From positions 305,491 through 369,490 of the forward strand of contig JHWS01000002.1 of the NCBI GenBank assembly GCA_000687675.1: a stretch of DNA of 64,000 nt, read 5' to 3'. This document shows, piece by piece, positions 36,592-45,497 of the stretch. The notes under the pieces are model-generated. The model had not been told where the DNA came from and did no database searches. It saw nothing but the letters and a program-made list of their open reading frames with translations. The number at the start of each line of letters is the position of its first letter. Within the stretch, counting starts at the first letter, position 1. The stretch comes from Lachnospiraceae bacterium NC2008. Lineage in GTDB: Bacteria > Bacillota > Clostridia > Lachnospirales > Lachnospiraceae. Made by a program: the position numbers and the translations under genes.

Positions 36592-38120
36592 TATTCTTCT
36601 CCTCCTAACTTAGTCATTAATAATCCAACCTTGTTCTTATCAGCAGTTCTTCCATCAATGATTCCACTGACCTTACCACCGCACATAACAAGTATTCTAT
36701 CTGAAAGAGCAAGAAGTACATCAAGGTCTTCACCTACAAATACGACTGCTACTCCCTTTTTCTTCTGCTGATTAAGAAGATCATAAATCATAAGAGAAGA
36801 GTTAATATCAAGTCCTCTAACTGCATAAGCTGTAAGAAGTACCTTTGGTGCAGATGCAATCTCTCGTCCTACTAAAACCTTCTGAACATTACCACCTGAA
36901 AGTCTTCTAACAGGAGTTGTAATACCAGGTGTAACTACATTAAGTTCATTTACAACATCTTCAGCAAGTTTTCTAGGCTCCTTTCTTTCTACGAATCCAG
37001 GAATACCCTTATTTCTATATGATCTAAGCATCATGTTGTTAACAATATCCATGTTACCAACAAGTCCCATACCAAGTCTGTCTTCTGGTACAAATGAGAA
37101 GCTGATACCCATTCTTGAAACCTTAAGTGGGTCCATCCCAACTATCTCTTCCTTGCTTCCATCATCACCTATGTAAGTTATGCTTGAACCATCACATGTT
37201 TTCTGAAGGCCTGCAATAGCTTCGAGAAGTTCCTTCTGACCGCAGCCTGATATACCTGCTATACCAAGTATCTCACCTGAGTTAATGTCAAATGAAACAT
37301 CATCAAGTTTCTTTAGTCCATCATCAGAAACAACTGAAAGATTCTTAACTTCAATACGCTTCTTAGGATTAACAGGATCTGGTCTTTCGATATCAAGGTT
37401 GATTGATTCACCAACCATCATATCTGTCATCTCCTGAATAGTTGTCTCTTTTGTAATAAGAGTTCCTATATATTTACCCTTACGAAGAACAGCAACCTTA
37501 TCAGAAAGTTCCTCAACCTCGTGAAGCTTGTGAGTAATAATAACAATAGCCTTACCATCAGCTTTCATCTTACGAAGTACGTTAAAGAGTTTCTCAACTT
37601 CCTGTGGTGTAAGAACTGCTGTAGGCTCATCAAGAATAAGTATGCTAGCATTTCTGTAAAGAACTTTAACAATTTCTACAGTCTGCTTTTCTGAAACAGA
37701 CATATCATATATCTTCTTATCTGGATCCAGGTCGAAACCATATTTATCACAGATTTCAACAATCTTTTCTCTAGCCTGCTTCTTACCAAGCTTACCATTA
37801 AGTCCAAGTATAATATTCTCTGTAGCTGTAAGCACATCAACAAGCTTAAAATGCTGGTGCACCATACCTATACCATACTTAAACGAATCTCTTGGGTTAG
37901 CTATAATAGCCTCCTGACCATTAATAACAATCTGACCTTCATCAGGGAAATACAGACCTGCTAACATGTTCATAAGTGTGGTTTTACCACTTCCGTTCTC
38001 TCCAAGAAGAGCAAGGATTTCTCCGTTATAAATATCGAGAGATACCTTGGAATTAGCCTGTACTTTACCAAATCTTTTTGATACATCTCGTAAAGATACA
38101 GCAATCTTCTTATCTTCCAC
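36591..38120 (-). CDS. nupO: Nucleoside ABC transporter ATPase, two-domain (NupO-like)
   Basis: About 509 residues with two ABC ATPase domains, as in sugar and nucleoside importers. The first has Walker A GENGSGKTT near residue 40 and Walker B ILILDEPTAVLTP. The second is degenerate in its P-loop (GISGCGQKE) but keeps RLSGGNVQKVLVGRE. The start is GTG at 38120, with GGAGG eight bases before it; an in-frame TTG at 38135 would be inside that ribosome site. It follows the nupN-like gene across a terminator at 38228-38260. Confidence 0.92.
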   Translation of the reverse strand: MEDKKIAVSLRDVSKRFGKVQANSKVSLDIYNGEILALLGENGSGKTTLMNMLAGLYFPDEGQIVINGQEAIIANPRDSFKYGIGMVHQHFKLVDVLTATENIILGLNGKLGKKQAREKIVEICDKYGFDLDPDKKIYDMSVSEKQTVEIVKVLYRNASILILDEPTAVLTPQEVEKLFNVLRKMKADGKAIVIITHKLHEVEELSDKVAVLRKGKYIGTLITKETTIQEMTDMMVGESINLDIERPDPVNPKKRIEVKNLSVVSDDGLKKLDDVSFDINSGEILGIAGISGCGQKELLEAIAGLQKTCDGSSITYIGDDGSKEEIVGMDPLKVSRMGISFSFVPEDRLGMGLVGNMDIVNNMMLRSYRNKGIPGFVERKEPRKLAEDVVNELNVVTPGITTPVRRLSGGNVQKVLVGREIASAPKVLLTAYAVRGLDINSSLMIYDLLNQQKKKGVAVVFVGEDLDVLLALSDRILVMCGGKVSGIIDGRTADKNKVGLLMTKLGGEE

Positions 38121-38227
38121 TATATATTCCTCCAAAATGTATAATTACCATAATCAAAAAGCAGATGTATTCCTGCTATATACCTGTCAGGCTAGGCCTA
38201 AACAGTCCATCATGCATTTATAAGCAT

Positions 38228-38260
38228 GAAAAAAGAACGGCGCTCTCACGCCGTTCCTTA
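38228..38260 (-). terminator. Terminator between the binding-protein gene and the ATPase gene
   Basis: Eight-base GC-rich stem GAACGGCG / CGCCGTTC with a six-base loop, then TTTTTT on the minus strand. Partial read-through would give more binding protein than transporter core. Confidence 0.88.
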
Positions 38261-38298
38261 TTATACATCTTTTTAAAGATAACTTAAACATTTTTTGA

Positions 38299-39498
38299 TT
38301 AGAATGCTGTATCAAGAAGAGTGATTCCATCAATATTTAAGTCAAAATATGGTGCAGAACGGAAGTCCTTACCTGACTCATCGAAGTAACCATCAACGAT
38401 AACTTCGTGATCTGGTGTGTAAGCAGCATCTGAATCAACATCAGCCTGATATGAATCAAGCTTCTTGCCATCTACTGTGAAAGTAGCTGTATCAAATACA
38501 TGTATCTTACCGCTTTCAAGATCAGCCTTAGCTGCTTCTACTGCTTCTTCTGTACCTTCTGCTACAGAGTTACCATAGTATGAAAGAACTACAGAACCTG
38601 ACTGAAGTGTACCTGTCCAGTCTGTGTCGATTGGTGAACCACTTTCAACACAGCCCATAGCATACTTGAAGTATGGAGCCCAATCAATTCTTGAAGATAC
38701 AAGGAATGTGTTAGGGCAAGCTGAATCTGTGCTACCGTTGTATGATACGTTAGGTACGCCAGCTGTTTCACAAGCTGTAGGAGCACCCATTGAATCTGCA
38801 TGCTGGCTGATAAGTACGCAACCATTCTCGATAAGCTTGTTTGCGCCTTCCTTCTCAGCTGTTTCATCATACCATGAACCTGTAAATGTTACTTCCATAG
38901 TAGCTGATGGACATACTGAACGGATTCCAAGGAAGAATGATGTATAACCAGATACAACTTCTGCATATGTAAATGCACCAACATAACCAACCTTAGCCTG
39001 GTCTGCTGTAATCTCACCATTTTCAATCATCTCGTTTAACTTAAGACCAGCAACGATACCTGCAAGATATCTACCTTCGTAGATAGAAGCGAATGCGTTG
39101 TGGAAGTTATCAAGACCTGCTGTATGAGCCTGTGTTCCTGTTGCGTGGCAGAACTGAACTTCTGGGAACTCCTTAGCAGCTTCAATCATATAATCTTCGT
39201 GACCAAAGCTGTCAGCGAATATGAAGTTACATCCGTCATCAACTAACTCTTCTGCTGCTTCAAGACATTCCTGACCTTCTGGTACATTTGTCTTAAATAC
39301 TGCTTCGATACCCATTTCTTCACAAGCCTGCTTAGCTGCATCGATAAAGTTCTTATCGTATGTTGAGTTTTCATCATGTAAGCAGATGAAACCAGCCTTA
39401 ACCTTTGAAGAACCAGCCTTGTTGTCATCTTTCTTGCCGCAAGCAGCCATAGAAAGAACAAGTACAAGTACCATTAAAATACTTACTAACTTTTTCAT
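38299..39498 (-). CDS. nupN: BMP-family nucleoside-binding lipoprotein (NupN/BmpA-like)
   Basis: A 399-residue substrate-binding lipoprotein. The signal peptide ends SMAAC with the lipidated cysteine at about residue 20. The basic-membrane-protein fold follows: VKAGFICLHDENS, NFIFADSFGHEDYMIEAA, and VGYVGAFTYAEVVSGYTSFFLG. The ATG at 39498 is taken because GGAGG lies five bases before it; an in-frame TTG at 39510 overlaps that site. The family in Gram-positives binds purine nucleosides, consistent with xpt at the operon end. It is first gene of the importer operon. Confidence 0.9.
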   Translation of the reverse strand: MKKLVSILMVLVLVLSMAACGKKDDNKAGSSKVKAGFICLHDENSTYDKNFIDAAKQACEEMGIEAVFKTNVPEGQECLEAAEELVDDGCNFIFADSFGHEDYMIEAAKEFPEVQFCHATGTQAHTAGLDNFHNAFASIYEGRYLAGIVAGLKLNEMIENGEITADQAKVGYVGAFTYAEVVSGYTSFFLGIRSVCPSATMEVTFTGSWYDETAEKEGANKLIENGCVLISQHADSMGAPTACETAGVPNVSYNGSTDSACPNTFLVSSRIDWAPYFKYAMGCVESGSPIDTDWTGTLQSGSVVLSYYGNSVAEGTEEAVEAAKADLESGKIHVFDTATFTVDGKKLDSYQADVDSDAAYTPDHEVIVDGYFDESGKDFRSAPYFDLNIDGITLLDTAF

Positions 39499-39527
39499 GT
39501 TTTCCTCCAATAAAAATTTATTATGTA

Positions 39528-39546
39528 GTATAGACTCTTTCTATAC
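39528..39546 (-). promoter_or_regulatory. Leader hairpin of the nucleoside-binding gene
   Basis: Perfect seven-base inverted repeat GTATAGA / TCTATAC with a five-base centre, about 30 bases upstream of the start codon. It may be a 5' stabilising stem or an operator. It lacks the conserved core of a purine riboswitch. Confidence 0.4.
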
Positions 39547-39553
39547 CAAACAT

Positions 39554-39583
39554 TAAAAATGATAATACCTAAGCCCTCAAAAA
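39554..39583 (-). promoter_or_regulatory. Candidate promoter of the nucleoside importer operon
   Basis: A TATTAT -10 box lies near 39559-39554. A TTAATA -35-like box is 18 bases upstream, within a T-rich stretch. The match is moderate. Confidence 0.45.
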
Positions 39584-39638
39584 AATATTAACAAAATGTA
39601 CAATTTTTAAGGGATTTAAGGCTCTTTATATGTTTTTT

Positions 39639-40214
39639 TTAGTTATTTACTGCAGTTGAGATGTACTGGATAGATACAACAGCATCTTCTTCAATAACTA
39701 TCAGAAGTTTCATATTACCTTTTGTATATTCGAAAGAACCATTGTTATCTTTATAATCTTCTCCGTATACCTGCTTAACCTTTTCTGTATTATCTCCTAC
39801 AGAAAGTCCTTCATCTGTAGATACAAGGTCATTCTTAAGAACTACAAAGTTAACATAGTCCTTACCATCAGCAGCTATATATGTTCTAACTTCAATAGCT
39901 CCATTGTTATATGTATAAGTCTTTTCTACACCGTCAAATGCACAAGCTGGTGCTTCAAAGTAAGATTCTTCCTTACCCATAGAAGCTATAACAGTTTCCA
40001 TTGGCTGATCAACAGCAAGCTTATAATCATTAACTGTAAGGTAGTAACCTGTTGGTGCTGCCTGAGCTGTATCGCCCTGTGCTACATCCTGAGTAGCTGT
40101 CTCTACTGGAGCTGGAGCCTCCTCATTATTACCACCTATGCTCTTTTCTCCCGAACTACATCCACAAAGAAGTGCAGTTGCAAGACCTGCGATTAAAAGA
40201 TTTCTGATTTTCAT
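39639..40214 (-). CDS. Small lipoprotein closing the dlt-like operon
   Basis: A 191-residue exported lipoprotein. The signal peptide ends LLCGC (lipidated cysteine at about residue 19). A Gln/Ala/Pro linker (to about residue 52) is followed by a compact beta-rich domain with two similar halves (YYLTVNDYKLAVDQPMETV and DLVSTDEGLSVGDNTEKV), as in BLIP/SmpA-type repeats. It lies 33 bases after the DltD-like gene, so it is probably co-transcribed. It has no named family that I recognise. A part in envelope modification is inferred from position. Confidence 0.7.
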   Translation of the reverse strand: MKIRNLLIAGLATALLCGCSSGEKSIGGNNEEAPAPVETATQDVAQGDTAQAAPTGYYLTVNDYKLAVDQPMETVIASMGKEESYFEAPACAFDGVEKTYTYNNGAIEVRTYIAADGKDYVNFVVLKNDLVSTDEGLSVGDNTEKVKQVYGEDYKDNNGSFEYTKGNMKLLIVIEEDAVVSIQYISTAVNN

Positions 40215-40247
40215 AATATTTTCCTTTCCTCTTTAAGATTATTAATC

Positions 40248-41282
40248 CTAATCTGTAATATTATACTCTTTTTTTTGATTTTCAATCTCCTGATTATATT
40301 CAGCAATAACTTTATCCCACTTGGCAGATAATTCTGCTTCCCCTCTTCTATCTGTAACAGCAGTATTATCAATAATATACTGACCAAAATAGTCAGAAAG
40401 TTTTATGGCACCGCTAAGATTAAGATGAAGTCCGCCGTCATAGGTATCATGTTCAAAATCAATTCCTATCTCATCGGTAAGTTCAAGGAAGTTAATATAT
40501 GTAAGATCATGTTCCTTAGCATAATCTACCATTTGCTTGTCCCACTGATCATACCAATATGGATAAAGACTAGGTGCTTTAATTAAGATAAGTTCTATAT
40601 CATTGTCCTTACAAAGCTTTGTAATCTTATCAAGATAATAATATGAGTTTTCTCCAAAGTTATAATCTGTAAGGGCAGGACCCTCAGGAACATTCGAAGC
40701 TGCCTTCTCATCTATCCTCATGTAATATCCCTTAAATGACTCATGAGGTGTATCAAATATGTATGTAAAATCATCGCTTGTTAAATCATTCCATCTTGAA
40801 TGATATCTAAGAAGAGGAAATACATATTCTACAAAATGCTCGTCTTCCATCATAGAAGCATTGATATTATTAACCTTAGACATGGACCAACGCATACCTT
40901 CTATAGACATACGATTATAGGCCTCATTTTGTGGCTCATTATACTTCATAGATAAGACATTAAATACAACAACCTTAGGCTTCTCGTATTTTAATGTGTC
41001 TTCTAAAAGGTAATAAGACTGCCATATAAGCTGCTGGGCACTTCCTCTTATGTAAGAGTTAATTCCATATTTCTGCCAAAGTTCTACAGGTGAGAAATTC
41101 TCATATACTTCACAGTCACCGATAAATACCACATCATGATCAGGCTTATCATCATAGTATTCCTCTATAAATGAGCCTTCTACAACATCCTTAGTATATT
41201 TAGGCAGGAAGATTCTCTGAATTAGAAATAATCCAGCAATACCTATTAATAATGAAATTGTAATTTTCAAAAAGTTCTTCAT
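40248..41282 (-). CDS. DltD-like SGNH-fold protein with Cys in place of the nucleophile Ser
   Basis: A 344-residue protein with one N-terminal signal-anchor helix (about 5-24) and an extracytoplasmic SGNH/GDSL-like domain. The block I motif reads FIGDCEVYENF, so the usual Ser is Cys57. The C-terminal dyad region reads YDGGLHLN with H286 and D282, one residue further apart than in classical SGNH proteins. It is shorter than Bacillus DltD (about 390-420). It lies 14 bases after the MBOAT gene, the DltD position of dltABCD. It probably acts in the last transfer step outside the membrane, if catalytic at all. Confidence 0.72.
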   Translation of the reverse strand: MKNFLKITISLLIGIAGLFLIQRIFLPKYTKDVVEGSFIEEYYDDKPDHDVVFIGDCEVYENFSPVELWQKYGINSYIRGSAQQLIWQSYYLLEDTLKYEKPKVVVFNVLSMKYNEPQNEAYNRMSIEGMRWSMSKVNNINASMMEDEHFVEYVFPLLRYHSRWNDLTSDDFTYIFDTPHESFKGYYMRIDEKAASNVPEGPALTDYNFGENSYYYLDKITKLCKDNDIELILIKAPSLYPYWYDQWDKQMVDYAKEHDLTYINFLELTDEIGIDFEHDTYDGGLHLNLSGAIKLSDYFGQYIIDNTAVTDRRGEAELSAKWDKVIAEYNQEIENQKKEYNITD

Positions 41283-41295
41283 ATATATACCTTAA

Positions 41296-42888
41296 TTAAA
41301 ACTGGTTATAAATAAACTGACTTGCATCAAAGCCTATTCCATATGCGCCAAATATAATAATGCATACAAGAAGTCCGTAGAATATAACGAATCTGACTGG
41401 ATAAGGTTTCTTTAAAAGTTTTTCTCTTACACTACCTGTTCTTCCTGCAAGACTGACAGATGTAAGAATTACTACGCATACAGCTAAAATGATGTAATCA
41501 TATAAACTAAGTCCAAGGCTTAGTAAACTTCCATCCCATAATATATGCCAGTTCCAGTTAGTAAATATGGTTCCAAACATACGGAAGGTAAGAGGCACAT
41601 CCCTATAACAGTCAAATGTTCTAAGGGCGCTCATTAAAAGAAAGGTCCTTATTACGCAAAATGCTTTATAAGAAGTATGTCCATCAACATGGAATCTGTT
41701 ATGAAACTTTCTATATAGTGGTTCAAGTTCCTGACTAATCATAATAACTACAAAGTTCCCAAGTCCCCATACTATAAAGTTCCAGCTTGCACCGTGCCAT
41801 ATACCTGTAGCAAACCAAACCACAAATGAAGCAAGGTAAACTGGCATGCGCTTTCCTATTACATCTCCAAAGTGCTTTCTTGAAAACTTTGAAAACTTAA
41901 GCATAGGCTTACATACAGATATTGGATAGAATATGTACTCTGTAAACCAGGTACCCATAGTAATATGCCATCTGTTCCAATATTCCTTAATATTCTTTGA
42001 AAAGAATGGACGTCTAAAGTTTTCTGTTACTTCTATACCAAGAACCTGAGCAATACCTATAGTAATATCAATACCACCTGTAAAGTCAGCATAAAGTTCA
42101 AGAGCATAGAAAATCATACCGACAAAAACATAGGCTCCTTGATAGTTTTCAGGTGCGGCAATTATAGCTTTTACTGCTATAAGCATCCTGTCGGCAACAA
42201 CTAACTTTTTAAAATAACCATATAGTATACGCTGGAATCCAAAGGCTACATTCTTTCCGTCAAACTTATGCTTTGAATATAATGTTTTACTTAAATCGCC
42301 AAATCTGCTGATTGGTCCCTGAACAAGCTGTGGGAAGAATGAAACAAACAATGCGAACTTAAATACATTCTTTTCAGGTTCTACTGTTCCCCTGTATGTA
42401 TCGATTAGATATGAAAGAGCTTGGAATGTATAGAAAGATATACCCATAGGCATAAGAATATCTATGAATCCAATTCTTGCCTTGCTTCCAAATATATGAA
42501 GAAGGCTGTTAATATTATAAATTGTAAAATTGGTATATTTAATTACGGCTAGAATGCCAAGATTAAACAGTAAACCAAGAAGAAGCACTCTCCACTTCTT
42601 CTGTTTCATCTGATTTTTATATGTCTTCTTATCTTCCTTAGATAAGTTTTCCTTATTCTTGCTAAGATACTCCTTTTGAGTAGCTGCAATCTTTCCCATC
42701 CATAGACCACAGCCATAAACAGTAAGACTTGTTACTGTAATAAATACAAGATACCAAGGGTTAGCCAAGAAATAGAATACATAGCTGGCTATAAGTAAAA
42801 GAGGCCACTGACATCTTTTAGGTACCAAATAATATAATGCAAATAAGACCAGAACAAAGCCTATAAACTCATAAGAAGCAAATAACAT
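41296..42888 (-). CDS. dltB: MBOAT-family O-acyltransferase (DltB-like)
   Basis: A 530-residue polytopic membrane protein with the MBOAT signature. RWHITMGTWFTEYIFYP and GIWHGASWNFIVWG contain the conserved His pair region; the second His is the catalytic one in DltB. It would move the aminoacyl group from the carrier protein across the membrane. Length is longer than Bacillus DltB (about 400) and closer to AlgI/PatA-type enzymes, so alginate-style O-acetylation is an alternative. Context with a DltA-like ligase and carrier protein favours the Dlt role. It lies six bases after the carrier gene. Confidence 0.82.
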   Translation of the reverse strand: MLFASYEFIGFVLVLFALYYLVPKRCQWPLLLIASYVFYFLANPWYLVFITVTSLTVYGCGLWMGKIAATQKEYLSKNKENLSKEDKKTYKNQMKQKKWRVLLLGLLFNLGILAVIKYTNFTIYNINSLLHIFGSKARIGFIDILMPMGISFYTFQALSYLIDTYRGTVEPEKNVFKFALFVSFFPQLVQGPISRFGDLSKTLYSKHKFDGKNVAFGFQRILYGYFKKLVVADRMLIAVKAIIAAPENYQGAYVFVGMIFYALELYADFTGGIDITIGIAQVLGIEVTENFRRPFFSKNIKEYWNRWHITMGTWFTEYIFYPISVCKPMLKFSKFSRKHFGDVIGKRMPVYLASFVVWFATGIWHGASWNFIVWGLGNFVVIMISQELEPLYRKFHNRFHVDGHTSYKAFCVIRTFLLMSALRTFDCYRDVPLTFRMFGTIFTNWNWHILWDGSLLSLGLSLYDYIILAVCVVILTSVSLAGRTGSVREKLLKKPYPVRFVIFYGLLVCIIIFGAYGIGFDASQFIYNQF

Positions 42889-42894
42889 ACGGGA

Positions 42895-43128
42895 TTATTC
42901 CTCTTCTTCGATTCTCTGAATCATATCGTAGATAGTCTCTGCACTATCAAAATTCTCAGGTGTTATATATTCTGCTGATACAACAACGTCAAATCTATCA
43001 CCTATCTCAGAGATAATAGTAACTATATCAAATGAATCAATTATGCCATTAGTTACTAATCCTGTTTCTGTTTCAAAATCAACTTCTGGGTGAAGCTCTT
43101 CAAGTATGCTAAGTAATTCTTCCATCAT
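42895..43128 (-). CDS. dltC: D-alanyl carrier protein-like acyl carrier protein (DltC)
   Basis: A 77-residue carrier protein with the phosphopantetheine serine at 32 (GIIDSFDIV, typical of DltC, against GADS in AcpP). It would hold the activated amino acid as a thioester between the DltA-like ligase and the MBOAT protein. It lies 21 bases after the ligase gene and six bases before the MBOAT gene. AAAGGAG precedes the ATG. Confidence 0.9.
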   Translation of the reverse strand: MMEELLSILEELHPEVDFETETGLVTNGIIDSFDIVTIISEIGDRFDVVVSAEYITPENFDSAETIYDMIQRIEEEE

Positions 43129-43149
43129 AAACTCCTTTTAATCAAACAT

Positions 43150-44667
43150 TTACTTATTATTCGCCTGGTTCATCTTTGTAAGCTCAACTCTGTTAATCTT
43201 ACCATTAGCTGTAAATGGCATAGACTCAAGTCTGTTAGTTACATTAGGAACCATATATCTTGGAAGCTTATCCTTAAGTATAGTAATAAGCTCAGCCTTA
43301 TCAATATCACCTACATAATAAAGAACAATCTTACCTTTTTCTTTATCATAAATACATCCTGATATTTTAACACCTTCAAGAGCATTGACATTGGCTTCGA
43401 TTTCACCAAGCTCTATTCTATGCCCCATATGCTTAATCTGGTAGTCCTTTCTTGAAACAAATTCAAGCTCACCATAGTTATTAAGTTTACCTATATCACC
43501 GGTTTTGTAAATAGTCTCTGGATAGAAAGTGTTTAAAGGATTCTGTACAAATGACTCCTTAGTCTTTGCCTCATTATTATAATAACCAAGTGTTACACCT
43601 GTACCTCTAATACATATCTCACCTGGCTGACCATCCTGCGCAAGCTTACCATCTTCTGTTAATAAAAGTATCTCAGTATTCTTAAATGGTCTACCAATAG
43701 GAATAACATCATCAAGCTCAAACTCTCTGTTAACCTTATAATAGCAGCACATACCAGTGCCTTCTGTAGGTCCGTAGAGGTTTGTAAATCTAGCATTAGG
43801 AAGAACCTGTCTCCACATATTAAACTGCTTAATAGGAAATACTTCACTACCAAATGCTATATTAGTAAGTGTCTTAGGAACAACTGTCTTAAATGTTCCA
43901 AAAGCAGATATCATAGTTAAAGCTGATACTACCCAGCAAATAGTATTAATATTATGCTCGTTTATAAATTCTACAAGCTTTACTGGGAACATAAAGAGGC
44001 TCTTTGGTATAAGGTAGGTAGTTGCACCAAACTTAAGCGTTGGATATACCTCCTTAAGACAGGCATCGAAATAAAGTGGTGTCTGATTACCAAATACAGT
44101 ATCTTCGTTGAATTCAAGTGTTTCAGAAAGTTGTTCAATATAATCAAGAACGCTTCTGTGGCAGGCACAAACACCCTTTGGTACACCAGTTGAACCTGAA
44201 GTAAATACAATATAGATTGGATCTGTATCTATAACTTTAGAAGCTATTAAAGCTAACTTGTCTTCATCAATATCCGTCTTAATAACATCTGTGTAAAGAA
44301 CGGCTTCTGCATCTGTGTTAAATGCCTCCGCCTTCTCTATAGTATCCTCATCGCAGATTATAAGTGGTGACTTAACATTATCAAGAATAAGATCTATACG
44401 GCTTGCTGGCATCTCCTCATCAATAGGAACATAATAGCAGCCACTATATATTACACCAAAGAAAGCTGTTATCTCTCTTGGGTGCTTATTCATAAAGATA
44501 ACTACAGGCTTCTTATATATACCCTTTCCAGCGATATATGAAGCAAGGCTTCTACTTTCCTTATAAACTCCACTAAAAGTCATGCTAAAGCTTTCATTGG
44601 CAAAAGCAACCTTATTAGGTTTGATTTTTACTATATTGTCCAGATAATCAAGAACATTGTTCTGCAT
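43150..44667 (-). CDS. dltA: Amino-acid adenylating ligase, DltA-like with altered pocket
   Basis: A 505-residue ANL-family adenylation enzyme of DltA length, without condensation or carrier domains. Core motifs: SGSTGVPKG (157-165), YFDACLKEVYP with D201, NLYGPTEG (296-303), YKTGDIG and the C-terminal NGKINR lysine. It would load an amino acid on the carrier at 42895-43128. At the position of the D-Ala-selecting Cys of Bacillus DltA (Asp+72 in both), the sequence reads FGSEVFP with Gly273 instead of FCGE. The substrate may therefore not be D-alanine. It lies 41 bases after the racemase gene. Confidence 0.82.
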   Translation of the reverse strand: MQNNVLDYLDNIVKIKPNKVAFANESFSMTFSGVYKESRSLASYIAGKGIYKKPVVIFMNKHPREITAFFGVIYSGCYYVPIDEEMPASRIDLILDNVKSPLIICDEDTIEKAEAFNTDAEAVLYTDVIKTDIDEDKLALIASKVIDTDPIYIVFTSGSTGVPKGVCACHRSVLDYIEQLSETLEFNEDTVFGNQTPLYFDACLKEVYPTLKFGATTYLIPKSLFMFPVKLVEFINEHNINTICWVVSALTMISAFGTFKTVVPKTLTNIAFGSEVFPIKQFNMWRQVLPNARFTNLYGPTEGTGMCCYYKVNREFELDDVIPIGRPFKNTEILLLTEDGKLAQDGQPGEICIRGTGVTLGYYNNEAKTKESFVQNPLNTFYPETIYKTGDIGKLNNYGELEFVSRKDYQIKHMGHRIELGEIEANVNALEGVKISGCIYDKEKGKIVLYYVGDIDKAELITILKDKLPRYMVPNVTNRLESMPFTANGKINRVELTKMNQANNK

Positions 44668-44708
44668 CTTATTTCTCCAGTATTTATATTAGTTATATAT
44701 AGCTTTTA

Positions 44709-45449
44709 TTATATTTGTAAACCAAGATTATTATATGATTCTTTAAGGCTTCCGCACTCTATAACTGACTTTCTAGCCAGAACTTCAAGAACGTCAAGAA
44801 CATCACTTGATACACCAAGGTCACGTTTAATCATGGAAAGTTCGGTACAACCAAGAAGTACTATCTGGGCTCCTGCTTCCTTAAGCCTACAATATACCTT
44901 TTGGAAGTCTTCATTTCTAGGTCTAATTCCTTTTTTTACATAGTCATATATTATAGCCATAACCAGCTTTTGACTTTCGTTATCTGGTACAAGACTCTTT
45001 ATACCATATTTTTCAAATGTATTCTGAAAAAGTTTGCTTTCAATAGTACCATCTGTAGCCATGATACCGCATGACTTTATGCCTCTTTCAGATAAGAATA
45101 AAGCTGTTTCTTTGAGTCCGTCTATAAACTGAGCGTCCTGAAATTTACCAAGATTCTGGTCAAGCTCTTTTTGGAAATAATGAGCTGTAATACAAGGCAT
45201 GGCTATTACCTTAGCCCCTAGCTTACACACATCTTCTTCCATACGAATCAGCTGTCTAAGTGGACTATCATCGCTTTTACCTAATATATAACTTGTTCTA
45301 TCAGGTGTTGCAGGTCTTGAAATAATAACTGTTTCAATATGCTCCTGATCTGTCAGAGCATCTGTCATATCAGTAACAAGTCTTAGAAAATATGCAGTTG
45401 CCATAGGCCCAAGACCGCCTATTACGCCAAGTATCTTCTTTTCCATCAT
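44709..45449 (-). CDS. Aspartate/glutamate racemase-family protein
   Basis: A 246-residue cofactor-independent racemase. The N-terminal GGLGPMATAYF is the phosphate/substrate loop signature. The two catalytic cysteines are C86 (MPCITAH) and C201 (LGCTELSM). The Asn that usually follows the first Cys (CNT) is Ile here. It is distinct from the murI gene at 50607-51380. It is the first gene of the dlt-like operon and would supply a D-amino acid to it, or act in a separate pathway. The preceding gap holds a hairpin (45477-45496) rather than a clear promoter. Confidence 0.82.
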   Translation of the reverse strand: MMEKKILGVIGGLGPMATAYFLRLVTDMTDALTDQEHIETVIISRPATPDRTSYILGKSDDSPLRQLIRMEEDVCKLGAKVIAMPCITAHYFQKELDQNLGKFQDAQFIDGLKETALFLSERGIKSCGIMATDGTIESKLFQNTFEKYGIKSLVPDNESQKLVMAIIYDYVKKGIRPRNEDFQKVYCRLKEAGAQIVLLGCTELSMIKRDLGVSSDVLDVLEVLARKSVIECGSLKESYNNLGLQI

Positions 45450-45476
45450 GTTGATTATATCCCTAAAGGCATCATC

Positions 45477-45496
45477 GCAAGCATTTTCCTGCTTGC
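45477..45496 (-). terminator. Hairpin after the transglutaminase gene
   Basis: Perfect seven-base stem GCAAGCA / TGCTTGC with a six-base loop just past the stop codon, but no T run follows. It could be a weak or factor-dependent terminator or an RNA-processing site between this gene and the racemase operon. Confidence 0.45.
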
Positions 45497-45497
45497 C

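Noticed and set aside
44709..45449. Second murI for wall D-glutamate
   Set aside because: Sequence features (GGLGPMATAYF, MPCITAH) match the aspartate/general racemase branch, and a clear murI is present at 50607.
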